A DNA stretch of 64,000 nucleotides from Chitinophaga ginsengisoli (GTDB taxonomy: Bacteria > Bacteroidota > Bacteroidia > Chitinophagales > Chitinophagaceae), in assembly GCF_003014595.1 (NCBI RefSeq), contig NZ_PYGK01000007.1:298583-362582 (forward strand), read 5' to 3'. Shown in pieces: positions 44,078 to 52,380 of this stretch. Both the position numbers and the translations under genes were made by a program. A model generated the notes under the pieces. The model made no database searches. It saw nothing but the letters and a program-made list of their open reading frames with translations, and was not told the origin of the DNA. Positions within the stretch are counted from its first letter, which is position 1. Every line of letters starts with the position of its first letter.

Positions 44078-44140
44078 TGGTCCATTGGAGAAAAAGATGT
44101 GATGAGTTTTGATGGTGTTGAATGGACAAGGATAGATTAA
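44078..44140 (+). pseudogene. C-terminal remnant of a second beta-propeller gene
   Basis: The frame reads WSIGEKDVMSFDGVEWTRID then stop. It aligns with the very end of the intact propeller protein at 41949 (LWSFGTRQVASTGDGTNWIT). The stop lies at the equivalent point, so this is the 3' scrap of a tandem paralogue whose body has been deleted. It lies in the gap before promoter copy 2. Confidence 0.6.
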
Positions 44141-44173
44141 CATGAAACCCGGAATAGTGATTATAGCTGACCT

Positions 44174-44230
44174 GTAGATCATTTGTAGTAGCCGGATAGT
44201 TAGGGAATCATCTTTCAAGTTGTAATTTTG
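44174..44230 (+). promoter_or_regulatory. Shared array promoter, copy 2
   Basis: GTAGATCATTTGTAGTAG (44174-44191) is followed after exactly 31 nt by TAATTTTG (44223-44230), a perfect -7 box. ATG 44246 follows after 15 nt. The box overlaps the alternative TTG start at 44228, which it therefore excludes. Confidence 0.75.
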
Positions 44231-44245
44231 ACGGGTATAAATAAT

Positions 44246-44959
44246 ATGATTAGTCCGCAGCTTCTCACCCCGGGGGATATTGATCAACGTTTTAATCTGG
44301 AACGCTATTATACCAACTATTTTATGCGTTACTATCTCTACTTTGATCTTGCATATCCCCTGATTACCAGGGTTATCTTCTTCGATGGAGATATCACCGC
44401 TAAAGGTAATCTTGATACAGCCTGGGTAACAGCCATACTGGAGCAGTTTAATGCAGATGCCGCACCGGATACCGTTTTAATTTTGATAAATGGGAACCTT
44501 ACGGTGGAAGGTGATATTCGTTTGAATGATCATCAATTGTTTTTACTTGTAATGGGTAATGTGCATTGCGATGTGCTGGTGAACAGCTACGACTATATTC
44601 ACATTACCGGCAATGCGCATATCAAATACGTGTTCTATGGTTATTATAACCACGGTTATATTGAAGTTGATGGAACAGTTACTGTTCCCTACGTATTGAC
44701 TAATGCCTATAGTGTACCAATAAAAGCGGAAGGGGCTGTTTTGGTCAGCCTGGCTTACGCCGATAAAAGTGACGTCATCAACTACGATTATACAAGGGAG
44801 GTATTAGCGGATGTTATCATTCCTGCAGCCTTTGATGGCGAGGGGAATGTAGATGAAGAGAAATTCATAGAAATCGTGAAATCAGGTAAATCACCTCTTA
44901 TTGATGGATATAATAATAGATATTATCCGAAGCCTGGAAAGACAGGTCAATGTAGATAA
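44246..44959 (+). CDS. Bactofilin-like beta-helix protein
   Basis: The start is ATG 44246 (MISPQLLTPGDIDQRF), set by promoter copy 2. The 237-residue protein has a short helical N-terminus and a right-handed beta-helix-like body (LILINGNLTVEGDIRLNDHQ, YIHITGNAHIKYVFYGYYNH, YIEVDGTVTVPYVLTNAYSV). It is probably cytoplasmic with no signal peptide. The body resembles the C-terminal domain of the ankyrin fusion two genes upstream. Function unknown; an immunity-type role is inferred from context. Confidence 0.65.
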   Translation: MISPQLLTPGDIDQRFNLERYYTNYFMRYYLYFDLAYPLITRVIFFDGDITAKGNLDTAWVTAILEQFNADAAPDTVLILINGNLTVEGDIRLNDHQLFLLVMGNVHCDVLVNSYDYIHITGNAHIKYVFYGYYNHGYIEVDGTVTVPYVLTNAYSVPIKAEGAVLVSLAYADKSDVINYDYTREVLADVIIPAAFDGEGNVDEEKFIEIVKSGKSPLIDGYNNRYYPKPGKTGQCR

Positions 44960-45091
44960 ATTGAAACTGATCAAAATAGTAACGAATAAACTGGAAGAAT
45001 AAAGACTATAGATGGGAATAATAAGATTGTTATTGCATAGAGTAGCGGTTTTACGGAAATTGTTGAGTATTTTTAATCAAAAGCATCCTGT

Positions 45092-45892
45092 GTGTTTCCA
45101 AGATCATTGCAATCCTATCAGCATATCATAGAATCAACGGCAAAACCGGCTGTACTGTTATCATTCAAGCAGGAAAAAACGGCATTGTATCAAAGTAAAA
45201 TAGGTGGGGAGCCTTATTTTCCTTATGACCATCCGCTGGAAGTTCTTAATGGTGCGGGTTCAATTTCGCCCTGGCCCAAGCACTGGAAAACGGGCACTGA
45301 ACTGATGTTGCTGTTACAGCTCAATTTTGAAGAGATGCCTGCTCTGCCTTCCTTTCCGCGCACCGGGATATTACAATTGTTTGTAGATGATAAAAACTGG
45401 CATAACCTCGAAGAACAGCTACGGGTTATTTATCATCCCTACGTTGTACGGGAAGAGAAATTGCTGTTTTCAGATTTTGATAACAGGCCGGATAGATACC
45501 GGGTACAGGAGTGCTCCATTTCCTTTCAAAAGGAAACGGAATACATAACTAATTCAGATTTTAGGTTCAATCAGTTACTACAGGATTTTGGCAGTACCGG
45601 AAACAATCATCTATGGAAAGATTATCTGAATATTACCGATCTTCGATATTCGAAACAGGATAAAGAACCCGGTTACGGAAGAAATAAGATAGGTGGGTAT
45701 CATTATTCTCAAAACGGCCAGGACCCGAGGACAGCACAGCCTGAGTGGCAGGATAGTATTTTATTAGTACAGTTTCAGGATTATGGAAACCTGAGCTGGG
45801 GCGATGGTGGAAGTGCACAATTCTTTATAAAGAGAAAAGACCTCGAAGCACTCAATTTTCAAAACCTGTTATTTCATTGGGACTCTACATAG
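45092..45892 (+). CDS. YwqG-family (DUF1963) protein
   Basis: The 266-residue protein matches the YwqG/DUF1963 pattern: IGGEPYFPYDHP near the N-terminus, LMLLLQLNFEEMPALPSFPR, TGILQLFVDD, KIGGYHYSQNGQDPR and a C-terminal LLVQFQDYGNLSWGDGGSAQ. It uses a GTG start at 45092. A TATTTTTA box (45068-45075) precedes it, and a weak degenerate array element lies further upstream. YwqG-type proteins are common next to toxin immunity genes; no enzymatic activity is known for them. Confidence 0.85.
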   Translation: MFPRSLQSYQHIIESTAKPAVLLSFKQEKTALYQSKIGGEPYFPYDHPLEVLNGAGSISPWPKHWKTGTELMLLLQLNFEEMPALPSFPRTGILQLFVDDKNWHNLEEQLRVIYHPYVVREEKLLFSDFDNRPDRYRVQECSISFQKETEYITNSDFRFNQLLQDFGSTGNNHLWKDYLNITDLRYSKQDKEPGYGRNKIGGYHYSQNGQDPRTAQPEWQDSILLVQFQDYGNLSWGDGGSAQFFIKRKDLEALNFQNLLFHWDST

Positions 45893-45966
45893 TTAAGGCA
45901 AGCATAAAGCCCTTGCCAGCAACCCCATGGTCGTAATAGGTTCTTTGCTTCACTATTACCCTTGTA

Positions 45967-47937
45967 TTACATTAATAATTCATCAGGGATTTCAAGTCCT
46001 GCTTTTTCTGCCGCCGCAATATGTGCCTTTGCCCGATCCTTATCGATAAAACCCTCTTCAAACAGGTATATTCGGGCCAGTTCAATATGTCCCCAATCAT
46101 AACCACCGGCTATCGCTGTTTTAAAGTATCCTATTGCCGCTTTTAAGTCTTTTGCTGTACCTAATCCTCTCTGATGAAAAACTCCCTGGTTAAACGCGCC
46201 AATTTCAGACTCATCTTTCTGGTAATACCGGAGAGCGATTTCAAAATCCCCTTTTTCTTCATACAGGTATCCCAGGCAACCGTAGTCCGGTTCTCCAAGT
46301 TCCTCTGCCTGATGAAAGTGGTATAGTGCCTGCTCAGGATCTGTATCACTAAGTAGAAATCCTAAGTTATTATGTGCCACAGCCAGACCATCCTCTGCTG
46401 CTTGCTGCAACAGGTTAATGGCTTTTTCTATGTCAGGGATAGTTCCTATGCCATTCTGGTAACACAGGCTCAAGCCATTGAGTGCATTTGTATTGCGGGC
46501 GGCAGCTCCTTTCTCATACCAGTAAAATGCGCTGTCATTATCTACATATCCATCTATCATGTAATAAATATGCGCGAGATTGTTCATCGCATAGCCATAT
46601 CCTTTTTCAGCAGCAAGTGTGTAGTGATAAATTGCTGACGCGTAATCCTGTCTATTATAAGCATCTACGCCAATATTATACAATTCTTCAACAGGCGTGT
46701 AGACATCTATAGTAGTTTCCTCATCAGGCGTTTTTGCATATGCCAATAGCCTGTCACGCACTACCTCATCATAATAAAAACTGTAGCCATCACTTTCGGC
46801 ATCCTGTTGTACCAGGTCTTTATTTGCTCTTGATATCCCATATTTATCAATCAGGTAGACTTTCTCCCCCTTGATTGCCCAGGCAAAGCCCTGATGAGGG
46901 GCTTTACGTACTATTAGGTCGAACTGCTCACCATCTTCCGTAAGACTGTAAAAACCATCTTTCAGTAGCATGAATACATTGTCATGCAACAGTTCTATTT
47001 TTTCATATTTAAAACCGACGATCACTTTTGCATCTTCCCCGAGTACACCCCATTTTCCATTCTTCTGTGCAATATAATGACCATCGTACCCGACCCTGTT
47101 AAGGTTTTCATATGTTGGTGCTACAACAATTTTTCCCGAGGGATTGATTAGTGCTAAAAGACCATTGCGCTGAACAATCGCCAGATAAGAATGATCAAAA
47201 TCATAGGCCTCATCCCATTCCGCGGGAGCTATGACCTTACCTGATCTGTGCACATAGCCATATTTCTGAGCCTTCATTACCACCGCAATATCCTGCTCAC
47301 TGAATGCATAAAAGTCATCAAATTGAGGACTCAGCAATATTTCTCCTTCAGCACTTTTTAATCCCCATAATCCATTTTCATAGTAAATTTCTTCCTTTCC
47401 CACATCTTGATTGATATGTTTCCATCCATAAGAATAGTCCGCGTAGTTCAGCAGTTCAGCAAATGAGTGAAAAGCCATGCTTACATGTTTGAGCTTGTCG
47501 TAAGACAACAGGGAAATGTCGTTGTTGTCCATGGCACGGGTGATCATAGCATTGTTATACGCAATATCTGCCAGCCAGATAGCCGCCTGTTCGTTATGGG
47601 GTGCCTCATCCATGTTGAATACGTCACGGGCATTCATGCTAAAATAAGCATGTTCCAGACCGTCCAGGTATTTAAATAGCTTATTCTTGCATTCTGTAAA
47701 AATGCTTCTATTGTTAATAAGAGACTTGGTAGCATCCAAAAAGTTGTAAAACTTTTTCAGGTTTTCGATACCGGATTTGGCATCATAGTATAAAATGTCA
47801 TTTTCAATAAAGCCTCCACTTATTAACAAAGGTTGTAATAATAGTGGCATCTCATACCCCCATTCCATCATCATTATATCATTCCTGTCTTTTCCTGAAG
47901 GAGAGTTGGTATTGCCTAAATATACACTGTGTGACAT
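45967..47937 (-). CDS. WG-repeat and Sel1-repeat protein
   Basis: The start is ATG 47937 (MSHSVYLGNTNSP), set by a -7 box 4 nt upstream. The 656-residue cytoplasmic protein has an N-terminal globular part (1-180), WG beta repeats (about 180-400: GLWGLKSAEGEILLSPQFDD, KYGYVHRSGKVIAPAEWDEA, KWGVLGEDAKVIVGFKYEKI) and Sel1/TPR-like repeats (about 425-650: YASAIYHYTLAAEKGYGYAM, DLKAAIGYFKTAIAGGYDWG). WG and Sel1 proteins are protein-binding scaffolds and recur in effector-immunity arrays. It is on the opposite strand to its neighbours. Confidence 0.82.
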   Translation of the reverse strand: MSHSVYLGNTNSPSGKDRNDIMMMEWGYEMPLLLQPLLISGGFIENDILYYDAKSGIENLKKFYNFLDATKSLINNRSIFTECKNKLFKYLDGLEHAYFSMNARDVFNMDEAPHNEQAAIWLADIAYNNAMITRAMDNNDISLLSYDKLKHVSMAFHSFAELLNYADYSYGWKHINQDVGKEEIYYENGLWGLKSAEGEILLSPQFDDFYAFSEQDIAVVMKAQKYGYVHRSGKVIAPAEWDEAYDFDHSYLAIVQRNGLLALINPSGKIVVAPTYENLNRVGYDGHYIAQKNGKWGVLGEDAKVIVGFKYEKIELLHDNVFMLLKDGFYSLTEDGEQFDLIVRKAPHQGFAWAIKGEKVYLIDKYGISRANKDLVQQDAESDGYSFYYDEVVRDRLLAYAKTPDEETTIDVYTPVEELYNIGVDAYNRQDYASAIYHYTLAAEKGYGYAMNNLAHIYYMIDGYVDNDSAFYWYEKGAAARNTNALNGLSLCYQNGIGTIPDIEKAINLLQQAAEDGLAVAHNNLGFLLSDTDPEQALYHFHQAEELGEPDYGCLGYLYEEKGDFEIALRYYQKDESEIGAFNQGVFHQRGLGTAKDLKAAIGYFKTAIAGGYDWGHIELARIYLFEEGFIDKDRAKAHIAAAEKAGLEIPDELLM

Positions 47938-47941
47938 TTTG

Positions 47942-47949
47942 CAAAGGTA
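47942..47949 (-). promoter_or_regulatory. -7 box 4 nt before the WG/Sel1 gene
   Basis: On the minus strand TACCTTTG is a perfect TANNTTTG match; 4 nt separate it from ATG 47937. It has no array element upstream at 31 nt, so this gene is not a member of the shared-promoter set. Confidence 0.6.
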
Positions 47950-48085
47950 ATAATTCTTTAAATGAGAGCATCTTATGAGGTTGACGGCAGGAAGACGTCG
48001 TTCCCGCAAACAGATTGGAAATAGTTTTAACTAAATCATATGTCTGGGAAAAGGCATCCTCAAGAGGAGAGAAAGGGTAGGAGTA

Positions 48086-48661
48086 CTATTGGATCATAAA
48101 GATCAGATCTTCATAATCATGTGCCCCTACGAAAACAGGGATTTCGGCCCAGGGAGCTTTTCCTTTGTTATCGTTGATGGTTTGTATCACGAGTTCCTGC
48201 ACGCGGAGTATGACGAGATATTCCTGGAATTCGCATGCCTGACGCAATTGATCGTTGCGGTAACCTTCGGTTTCCATGTACTTTTTGTTGGCTTCCTGCA
48301 ATGCTTCATATCCCGTGACGGTAAGTGTTTTGGGAGATTCTCCGCTAAAATCCGCCAGCCAGTCGAGGGTGCTGCGGTTGACAGGCGACTCGTAAGCCAG
48401 TAAATGTAGGAACCACTGGTCGTATTGTATGGTAAAACTGTTCATTTCCAGGTAGAGGGCCTTAATGTCCAGTTCCTCGTCTTCCGTCATGAGGGTATAA
48501 AAATAGTTGAAATATGCCGTCAACGGCCCCTTTAGGTGCAACAGGTCTTTGCCGATCACGTAATGAAAGTCAGATGGTGACAGTTGGCCGAGCATCGTTT
48601 CCGTTTCCCGGATCGCAGTTTCAATTTGTCCGGCCTGGATAAGTTCCTGAATTTGTAGCAT
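48086..48661 (-). CDS. Hypothetical helical protein in the array
   Basis: The start is ATG 48661 (MLQIQELIQAGQIETAI). A TTTCTTTG box ends 4 nt upstream (48666-48673), so the longer frame from 48757 is unlikely. The 191-residue protein is mostly helical, without signal peptide or recognisable domain; HLKGPLTAYFNYFYTLMTED and a C-terminal WAEIPVFVGAHDYEDLIFMI are its most distinctive parts. Function unknown. Its gene is divergent from the TPR gene at 48833, but promoter copy 3 points only to the TPR gene. Confidence 0.65.
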   Translation of the reverse strand: MLQIQELIQAGQIETAIRETETMLGQLSPSDFHYVIGKDLLHLKGPLTAYFNYFYTLMTEDEELDIKALYLEMNSFTIQYDQWFLHLLAYESPVNRSTLDWLADFSGESPKTLTVTGYEALQEANKKYMETEGYRNDQLRQACEFQEYLVILRVQELVIQTINDNKGKAPWAEIPVFVGAHDYEDLIFMIQ

Positions 48662-48759
48662 GCTACAAAGAAACGGGATATCTGGTAAATGGGAGAATTT
48701 TTTATAAGAACAAACCAGACTGCCCAGGTATGCCCTCTTCGTGTGATTTATTATCATGT

Positions 48760-48816
48760 GTAGATAGTTTGTAGTAGGGGGACAATTTTAAAACCGGCTG
48801 CCGTAGTGTATTTTTG
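48760..48816 (+). promoter_or_regulatory. Shared array promoter, copy 3
   Basis: GTAGATAGTTTGTAGTAG (48760-48777) is followed after exactly 31 nt by TATTTTTG (48809-48816), a perfect -7 box. The TPR gene starts at ATG 48833 (another ATG at 48828 is out of frame). Confidence 0.75.
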
Positions 48817-48832
48817 ATTTAAACAGTATGCA

Positions 48833-49483
48833 ATGGCAAATGAATGGTTCAGAAACAAAACATGGACTGAAGCAATAGCAGTTGACTTTGAAAATCATTT
48901 ACAACAGGCGAATGCCGGATTTCGAATGACAGCCCTGAAAATTCAGGGCGATAACTGGTTAGGAAGCCGCGATGTGGTTACACAACAGGCGGGAATCGCG
49001 TTATTGGAAAAGCTACTCACTGAATATGCACAGGAGATATATGAGGTAGCAACGGTTCAGGAGATGCTCGGTGAATATTATTACAAACTGGCGAATTTTG
49101 AAAGGGCGGAAATATACCTGTTACCGGTTCTCCAGTTTTATAAAGAACATAAACGCGTCGGTGTGGTTGGCAGGGCCGATCTCATATTGGCTGAAATTAT
49201 TCTGCTTAGTAAGGCCAGTGACCGGTTGGATGAAGCATACCAATTGATCCATAATTATCCAAACACAGGAGGAAGCCTGAGTTGGGATTATGAAGAACAC
49301 TACTATTATGAGCAATTGGCGCATGTATGTTACCGCTTAGGGAAAAAAGAAGAAGCTGCGAATTGTGCCCGGAAAGCTATAGCGCTGGCCGAAACAATGG
49401 AGCTTGACTTCATGACCGGGAGAACCGCTGCCATAGAAAAATACTATCAGCAACTACCCTCGTTGGCTGAGATAGCAGGGTAA
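48833..49483 (+). CDS. TPR-type helical protein
   Basis: The 216-residue cytoplasmic protein begins with ANEWFRNKTWTEAIAVDFEN, a sequence also found as a remnant at 41807. The body has three to four TPR-like helical pairs (VQEMLGEYYYKLANFERAEI, HYYYEQLAHVCYRLGKKEEA, NCARKAIALAETMELDFMTG). It is driven by promoter copy 3. TPR proteins bind other proteins; an immunity role is possible but only inferred. Confidence 0.75.
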   Translation: MANEWFRNKTWTEAIAVDFENHLQQANAGFRMTALKIQGDNWLGSRDVVTQQAGIALLEKLLTEYAQEIYEVATVQEMLGEYYYKLANFERAEIYLLPVLQFYKEHKRVGVVGRADLILAEIILLSKASDRLDEAYQLIHNYPNTGGSLSWDYEEHYYYEQLAHVCYRLGKKEEAANCARKAIALAETMELDFMTGRTAAIEKYYQQLPSLAEIAG

Positions 49484-49490
49484 TATACCT

Positions 49491-49646
49491 ATGAGCCGCG
49501 AACGGGAATGCGGGGATAATGTGGAGGGTAAGCGGTCCATTTCGGTTAAGCCTGACTTTTACCATCCGTACTTTGTGCTGGCGTGTATCTATGAAAATGA
49601 AGGACGTGACGAGAAGCTTTGGAGATGGTTAATAAAACGTTGGTAA
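49491..49646 (+). pseudogene. Short TPR-like fragment between two array genes
   Basis: A 51-codon frame from ATG 49491 ends in PDFYHPYFVLACIYENEGRD, a TPR-like helical pair, then stops. It starts 7 nt after the upstream TPR gene and overlaps the next gene's ATG (49625). It is too short to be a whole TPR protein and is probably the tail of a decayed gene, though translation and coupling to the next gene are possible. Confidence 0.45.
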
Positions 49647-51967
49647 GTGAACCAGATCTTATTGAATTAAAAGAAAAAATGAAATCACTGTATATGGAAA
49701 AACATAAGAACATTCCTGAAGCAGCCACCTGGAATGCAGCAGATAACCAGTGGGAGCTTGGACAGAAAGATGAACAGGGAAGGGAAATCGGCATTTGGGA
49801 AATGTGGCACACAGAAGGATATTACTGCGGTACCACCGACTATGGAGACGGTACGCCGCCTTTTCTTTTCAGGCGCTTCCATCCAGATGGCACTCTGGCC
49901 CAGGAAGGTAACTGGTATGGCGGTAACAAATGGCTGGGCACCTATCGTTGGATCAAAAGTAAAAATTCTACCCCCGAAGGGTTTCCATCAGGATATCCCA
50001 GGCAAGGAAAAAACATCTGGAGGGTTGAGTTCGATTATGTAGAAGAAGGCGTCTATCATGCACAACGTTTTTATGATATAAAAGATCGTCCTGTTAATGT
50101 ACACGGCATTTCGTTGCCGGCGCGGCCTGCATCAGTTCCGGAAATAGCGCATTTTATTGATGAAGGATCCTCCGCAACCGGCTATGCCTGTTGGGTGATG
50201 GGGCTGGCCAACGCGCGCCTGAACGCATTTATCGGAGAGTATTTGGAATGGGACCTGAATGGCGCTCCCATCGTAAAACGTCTCTACGACCGGCAAACAG
50301 GATCAGTCATTGAAGAACACTCCTATATAAATGGGAGGTTATGGAAGTCCAATGTATTCACGGCTGACTCCCAAACGCAAAGTTTCTATCACGAGGGCAT
50401 CGAGCCACCTGTTGTCAGCCATAGCACACTTTACCATAACAACCGTAAGGATCATCAGAAAACTTATTTTGATACAAGCGGTAAAGAGCTCTTCGTTTTC
50501 CGATCCGAAGAGATCAGTGACCTTCATCAAAGAAAATATTACAATGGTGTCCTGGTTTATGAAGGAATTCAAAGCAAAGACAAGGAAAAAACTCCTTCCA
50601 GCTTTATCTATTATTACCCGGAAGGAACCACTTTAATAAATTATACTTCTAACGGTGATGGCACCGGTCAATGGCGGATGTATGACAAGGATGGACATGA
50701 AACACTAAGCCTCCCCGAAGTGAAAGAGACCGATAGAGACGAACGTAATAAATGGGATGTTTTTACGCCTTACTGGGATGATGATGAACCCGAAAAAATG
50801 TTGAATTATTGGGATGCGGTGATTGGGAAATTTAAAAACAAGCATCTTAACATTATAGTAGCTGCAAAGATTGAAAACCTGGAAGTGCCGCCTCATCTTG
50901 CATCTGAGCTGGCTAAGGTAGACTGGAAGAATACAGACTCGGCTATGACAGGAGGGGAGACGCTTCCCCCGGCGATCAATGGGATGCTTGCTGAAGATTC
51001 AGCTATTGCCACTAAATGCGAAAGCCGCATCTGGTACGAGATCGAACATCAGGGGACCATTTATGAAGCTACTTATAAGGTGGCCACTGTTCTTGCACGA
51101 ATGATGCCTTATTACACGCATAGTGAAATCATTCAACGTCGTTTATTTCAGTTCTTATTTGAAGTATTTGGACTGGCCTATATAAGCGAAAGTAAAAAAC
51201 TATATAAGGAACTGATCAATGCTGTTCAGCCATCACTGCCAACGATTATGCAAAACGCAAATGATGCAGATGATGGCGTCGCCCTGGCATCACAATACTT
51301 ACTATTGGAAGCCGGACGTAACACACCTGAAACGGAAGCGTTCTTTATTCGGGAATGGCAACGCACAGATAATACCACCTTGCGAAGAGCCTATGCCGCA
51401 TTTGCTTTGGGCGACCTGTACATTCAGACAAAGCAGCACCCAAAAGGGATCACTGTATTTACAGAAGCATTTGCTGCAGAAACCAATACCCTGGTACGGT
51501 TAGTCCTTGCTATTCAACTGGTGACCGCCGCCAAAAAGGAAGCCGATGCAATATGGCTGGCCGAACTGATTGGGGCGCTTACTGATCCGGAGGCCGTTGA
51601 TGAAAACTTTTATAAGCTGCAGCCGTTTATCGGTGACTTCGATGTGCAGGAATATTTGCTGATGGTCCTGGGTTATGCCAATCCGGATGTACTGCAAAAG
51701 AATATAGAACCCATTATTGAGATAATGCCTTCTGTTGGCATGCTGAAGCAGGAAACGCTGTTACGCGCTGTTTTCTCCGTTTTATTCCAGAAAAGATCAG
51801 CACTTAAAAGCATTACGCCCATTCGTAAAAAAGCGTTACTGGCGGCTGCTGAAGTGGCGGACCAGCATAAGAATTTGTTGAATCATAAGGAGATCTTTGA
51901 AAGCTTTAATCTGCCACATGATTCTTATAAACTTCGGAAGCTGGCAGATGGCCCGATGGCGTTATGA
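49625..51967 (+). CDS. YwqK/MORN-like and HEAT-like large protein
   Basis: The start is taken at ATG 49625 (MVNKTLVSEPDL); the frame can also open with TTG at 49619. The 780-residue cytoplasmic protein has an N-terminal MORN/YwqK-like beta part (IGIWEMWHTEGYYCGTTDYG, GTLAQEGNWYGGNKWLGTYR, GTLINYTSNGDGTGQWRMYD-like repeats to about residue 370) and a C-terminal helical HEAT-like solenoid (about 430-780). YwqK in Bacillus is the antitoxin of the YwqJ deaminase. This much larger protein shares the beta repeats only. It is probably in one transcript with the TPR gene. Confidence 0.7.
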   Translation: MVNKTLVSEPDLIELKEKMKSLYMEKHKNIPEAATWNAADNQWELGQKDEQGREIGIWEMWHTEGYYCGTTDYGDGTPPFLFRRFHPDGTLAQEGNWYGGNKWLGTYRWIKSKNSTPEGFPSGYPRQGKNIWRVEFDYVEEGVYHAQRFYDIKDRPVNVHGISLPARPASVPEIAHFIDEGSSATGYACWVMGLANARLNAFIGEYLEWDLNGAPIVKRLYDRQTGSVIEEHSYINGRLWKSNVFTADSQTQSFYHEGIEPPVVSHSTLYHNNRKDHQKTYFDTSGKELFVFRSEEISDLHQRKYYNGVLVYEGIQSKDKEKTPSSFIYYYPEGTTLINYTSNGDGTGQWRMYDKDGHETLSLPEVKETDRDERNKWDVFTPYWDDDEPEKMLNYWDAVIGKFKNKHLNIIVAAKIENLEVPPHLASELAKVDWKNTDSAMTGGETLPPAINGMLAEDSAIATKCESRIWYEIEHQGTIYEATYKVATVLARMMPYYTHSEIIQRRLFQFLFEVFGLAYISESKKLYKELINAVQPSLPTIMQNANDADDGVALASQYLLLEAGRNTPETEAFFIREWQRTDNTTLRRAYAAFALGDLYIQTKQHPKGITVFTEAFAAETNTLVRLVLAIQLVTAAKKEADAIWLAELIGALTDPEAVDENFYKLQPFIGDFDVQEYLLMVLGYANPDVLQKNIEPIIEIMPSVGMLKQETLLRAVFSVLFQKRSALKSITPIRKKALLAAAEVADQHKNLLNHKEIFESFNLPHDSYKLRKLADGPMAL

Positions 51968-52018
51968 AGGCTTCGGAAGAGGGGGACTGGCTAAGGGCAT
52001 AAAATGATCTTAATGTAA

Positions 52019-52249
52019 AGTACAGCCGCTACATCTGGCGCTGCAAGAAAACAAGCTGCCAGCGATGGATGGGATATCCGTGAAGTGAGGCTTAGCGATG
52101 AAATGGGGAATTTGGTGCGTAAACAGTTGTTCCCTGCCGGTACTTCCCGCATCACGATTAATGTGGAAGGGCTGAAACCAGATGTTTACATCCTGCAAAC
52201 GGGAAATGGAAAAACATTTGACGCCCAGCAGGTGGTCATAGCGAAATAA
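52019..52249 (+). pseudogene. Orphan T9SS type A C-terminal sorting domain
   Basis: After a stop at 52016 the frame is open for 76 codons with no upstream start. It ends in VRLSDEMGNLVRKQLFPAGT, then ITINVEGLKPDVYILQTGNG, then QQVVIAK and stop. That is the pattern of the type A sorting domain used by type IX secretion: L-x-D-x-x-G-x-x-V-R, then I-x-x-L-K-P-x-x-Y-I-L-Q, then a short basic end. The passenger protein is missing, so a large secreted protein has been lost from this spot. Confidence 0.75.
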
Positions 52250-52271
52250 GAAAGCAAGTGCTATCGATAGA

Positions 52272-52309
52272 AGCGTCCGGTAGATCTGCTATCTACCGGA
52301 CGCTTTTTC
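52272..52309 (+). terminator. Strong hairpin terminator after the T9SS remnant
   Basis: AGCGTCCGGTAGAT (52272-52285) pairs perfectly with ATCTACCGGACGCT (52291-52304) around a 5-nt loop, followed by TTTTCT. It is the natural terminator of the lost secreted-protein gene. Nothing else is visible up to 52380. Confidence 0.85.
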
Positions 52310-52380
52310 TGAAAATAATCAGAATAAAAGCATTGTAGGACCTTAGGACGATATCGCGTATTATTCATTACCTACCTTAA

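Noticed and set aside
45022..45075. A sixth, degenerate copy of the array promoter before the YwqG gene
   Set aside because: The element is only partly matched, has an insertion and lies 28 nt instead of 31 nt from the TATTTTTA box; it was not counted.
45897..45917. GGCAAG/CTTGCC hairpin between the YwqG and WG/Sel1 genes
   Set aside because: Six base pairs with a 9-nt loop and no T-run; too weak for a terminator call.
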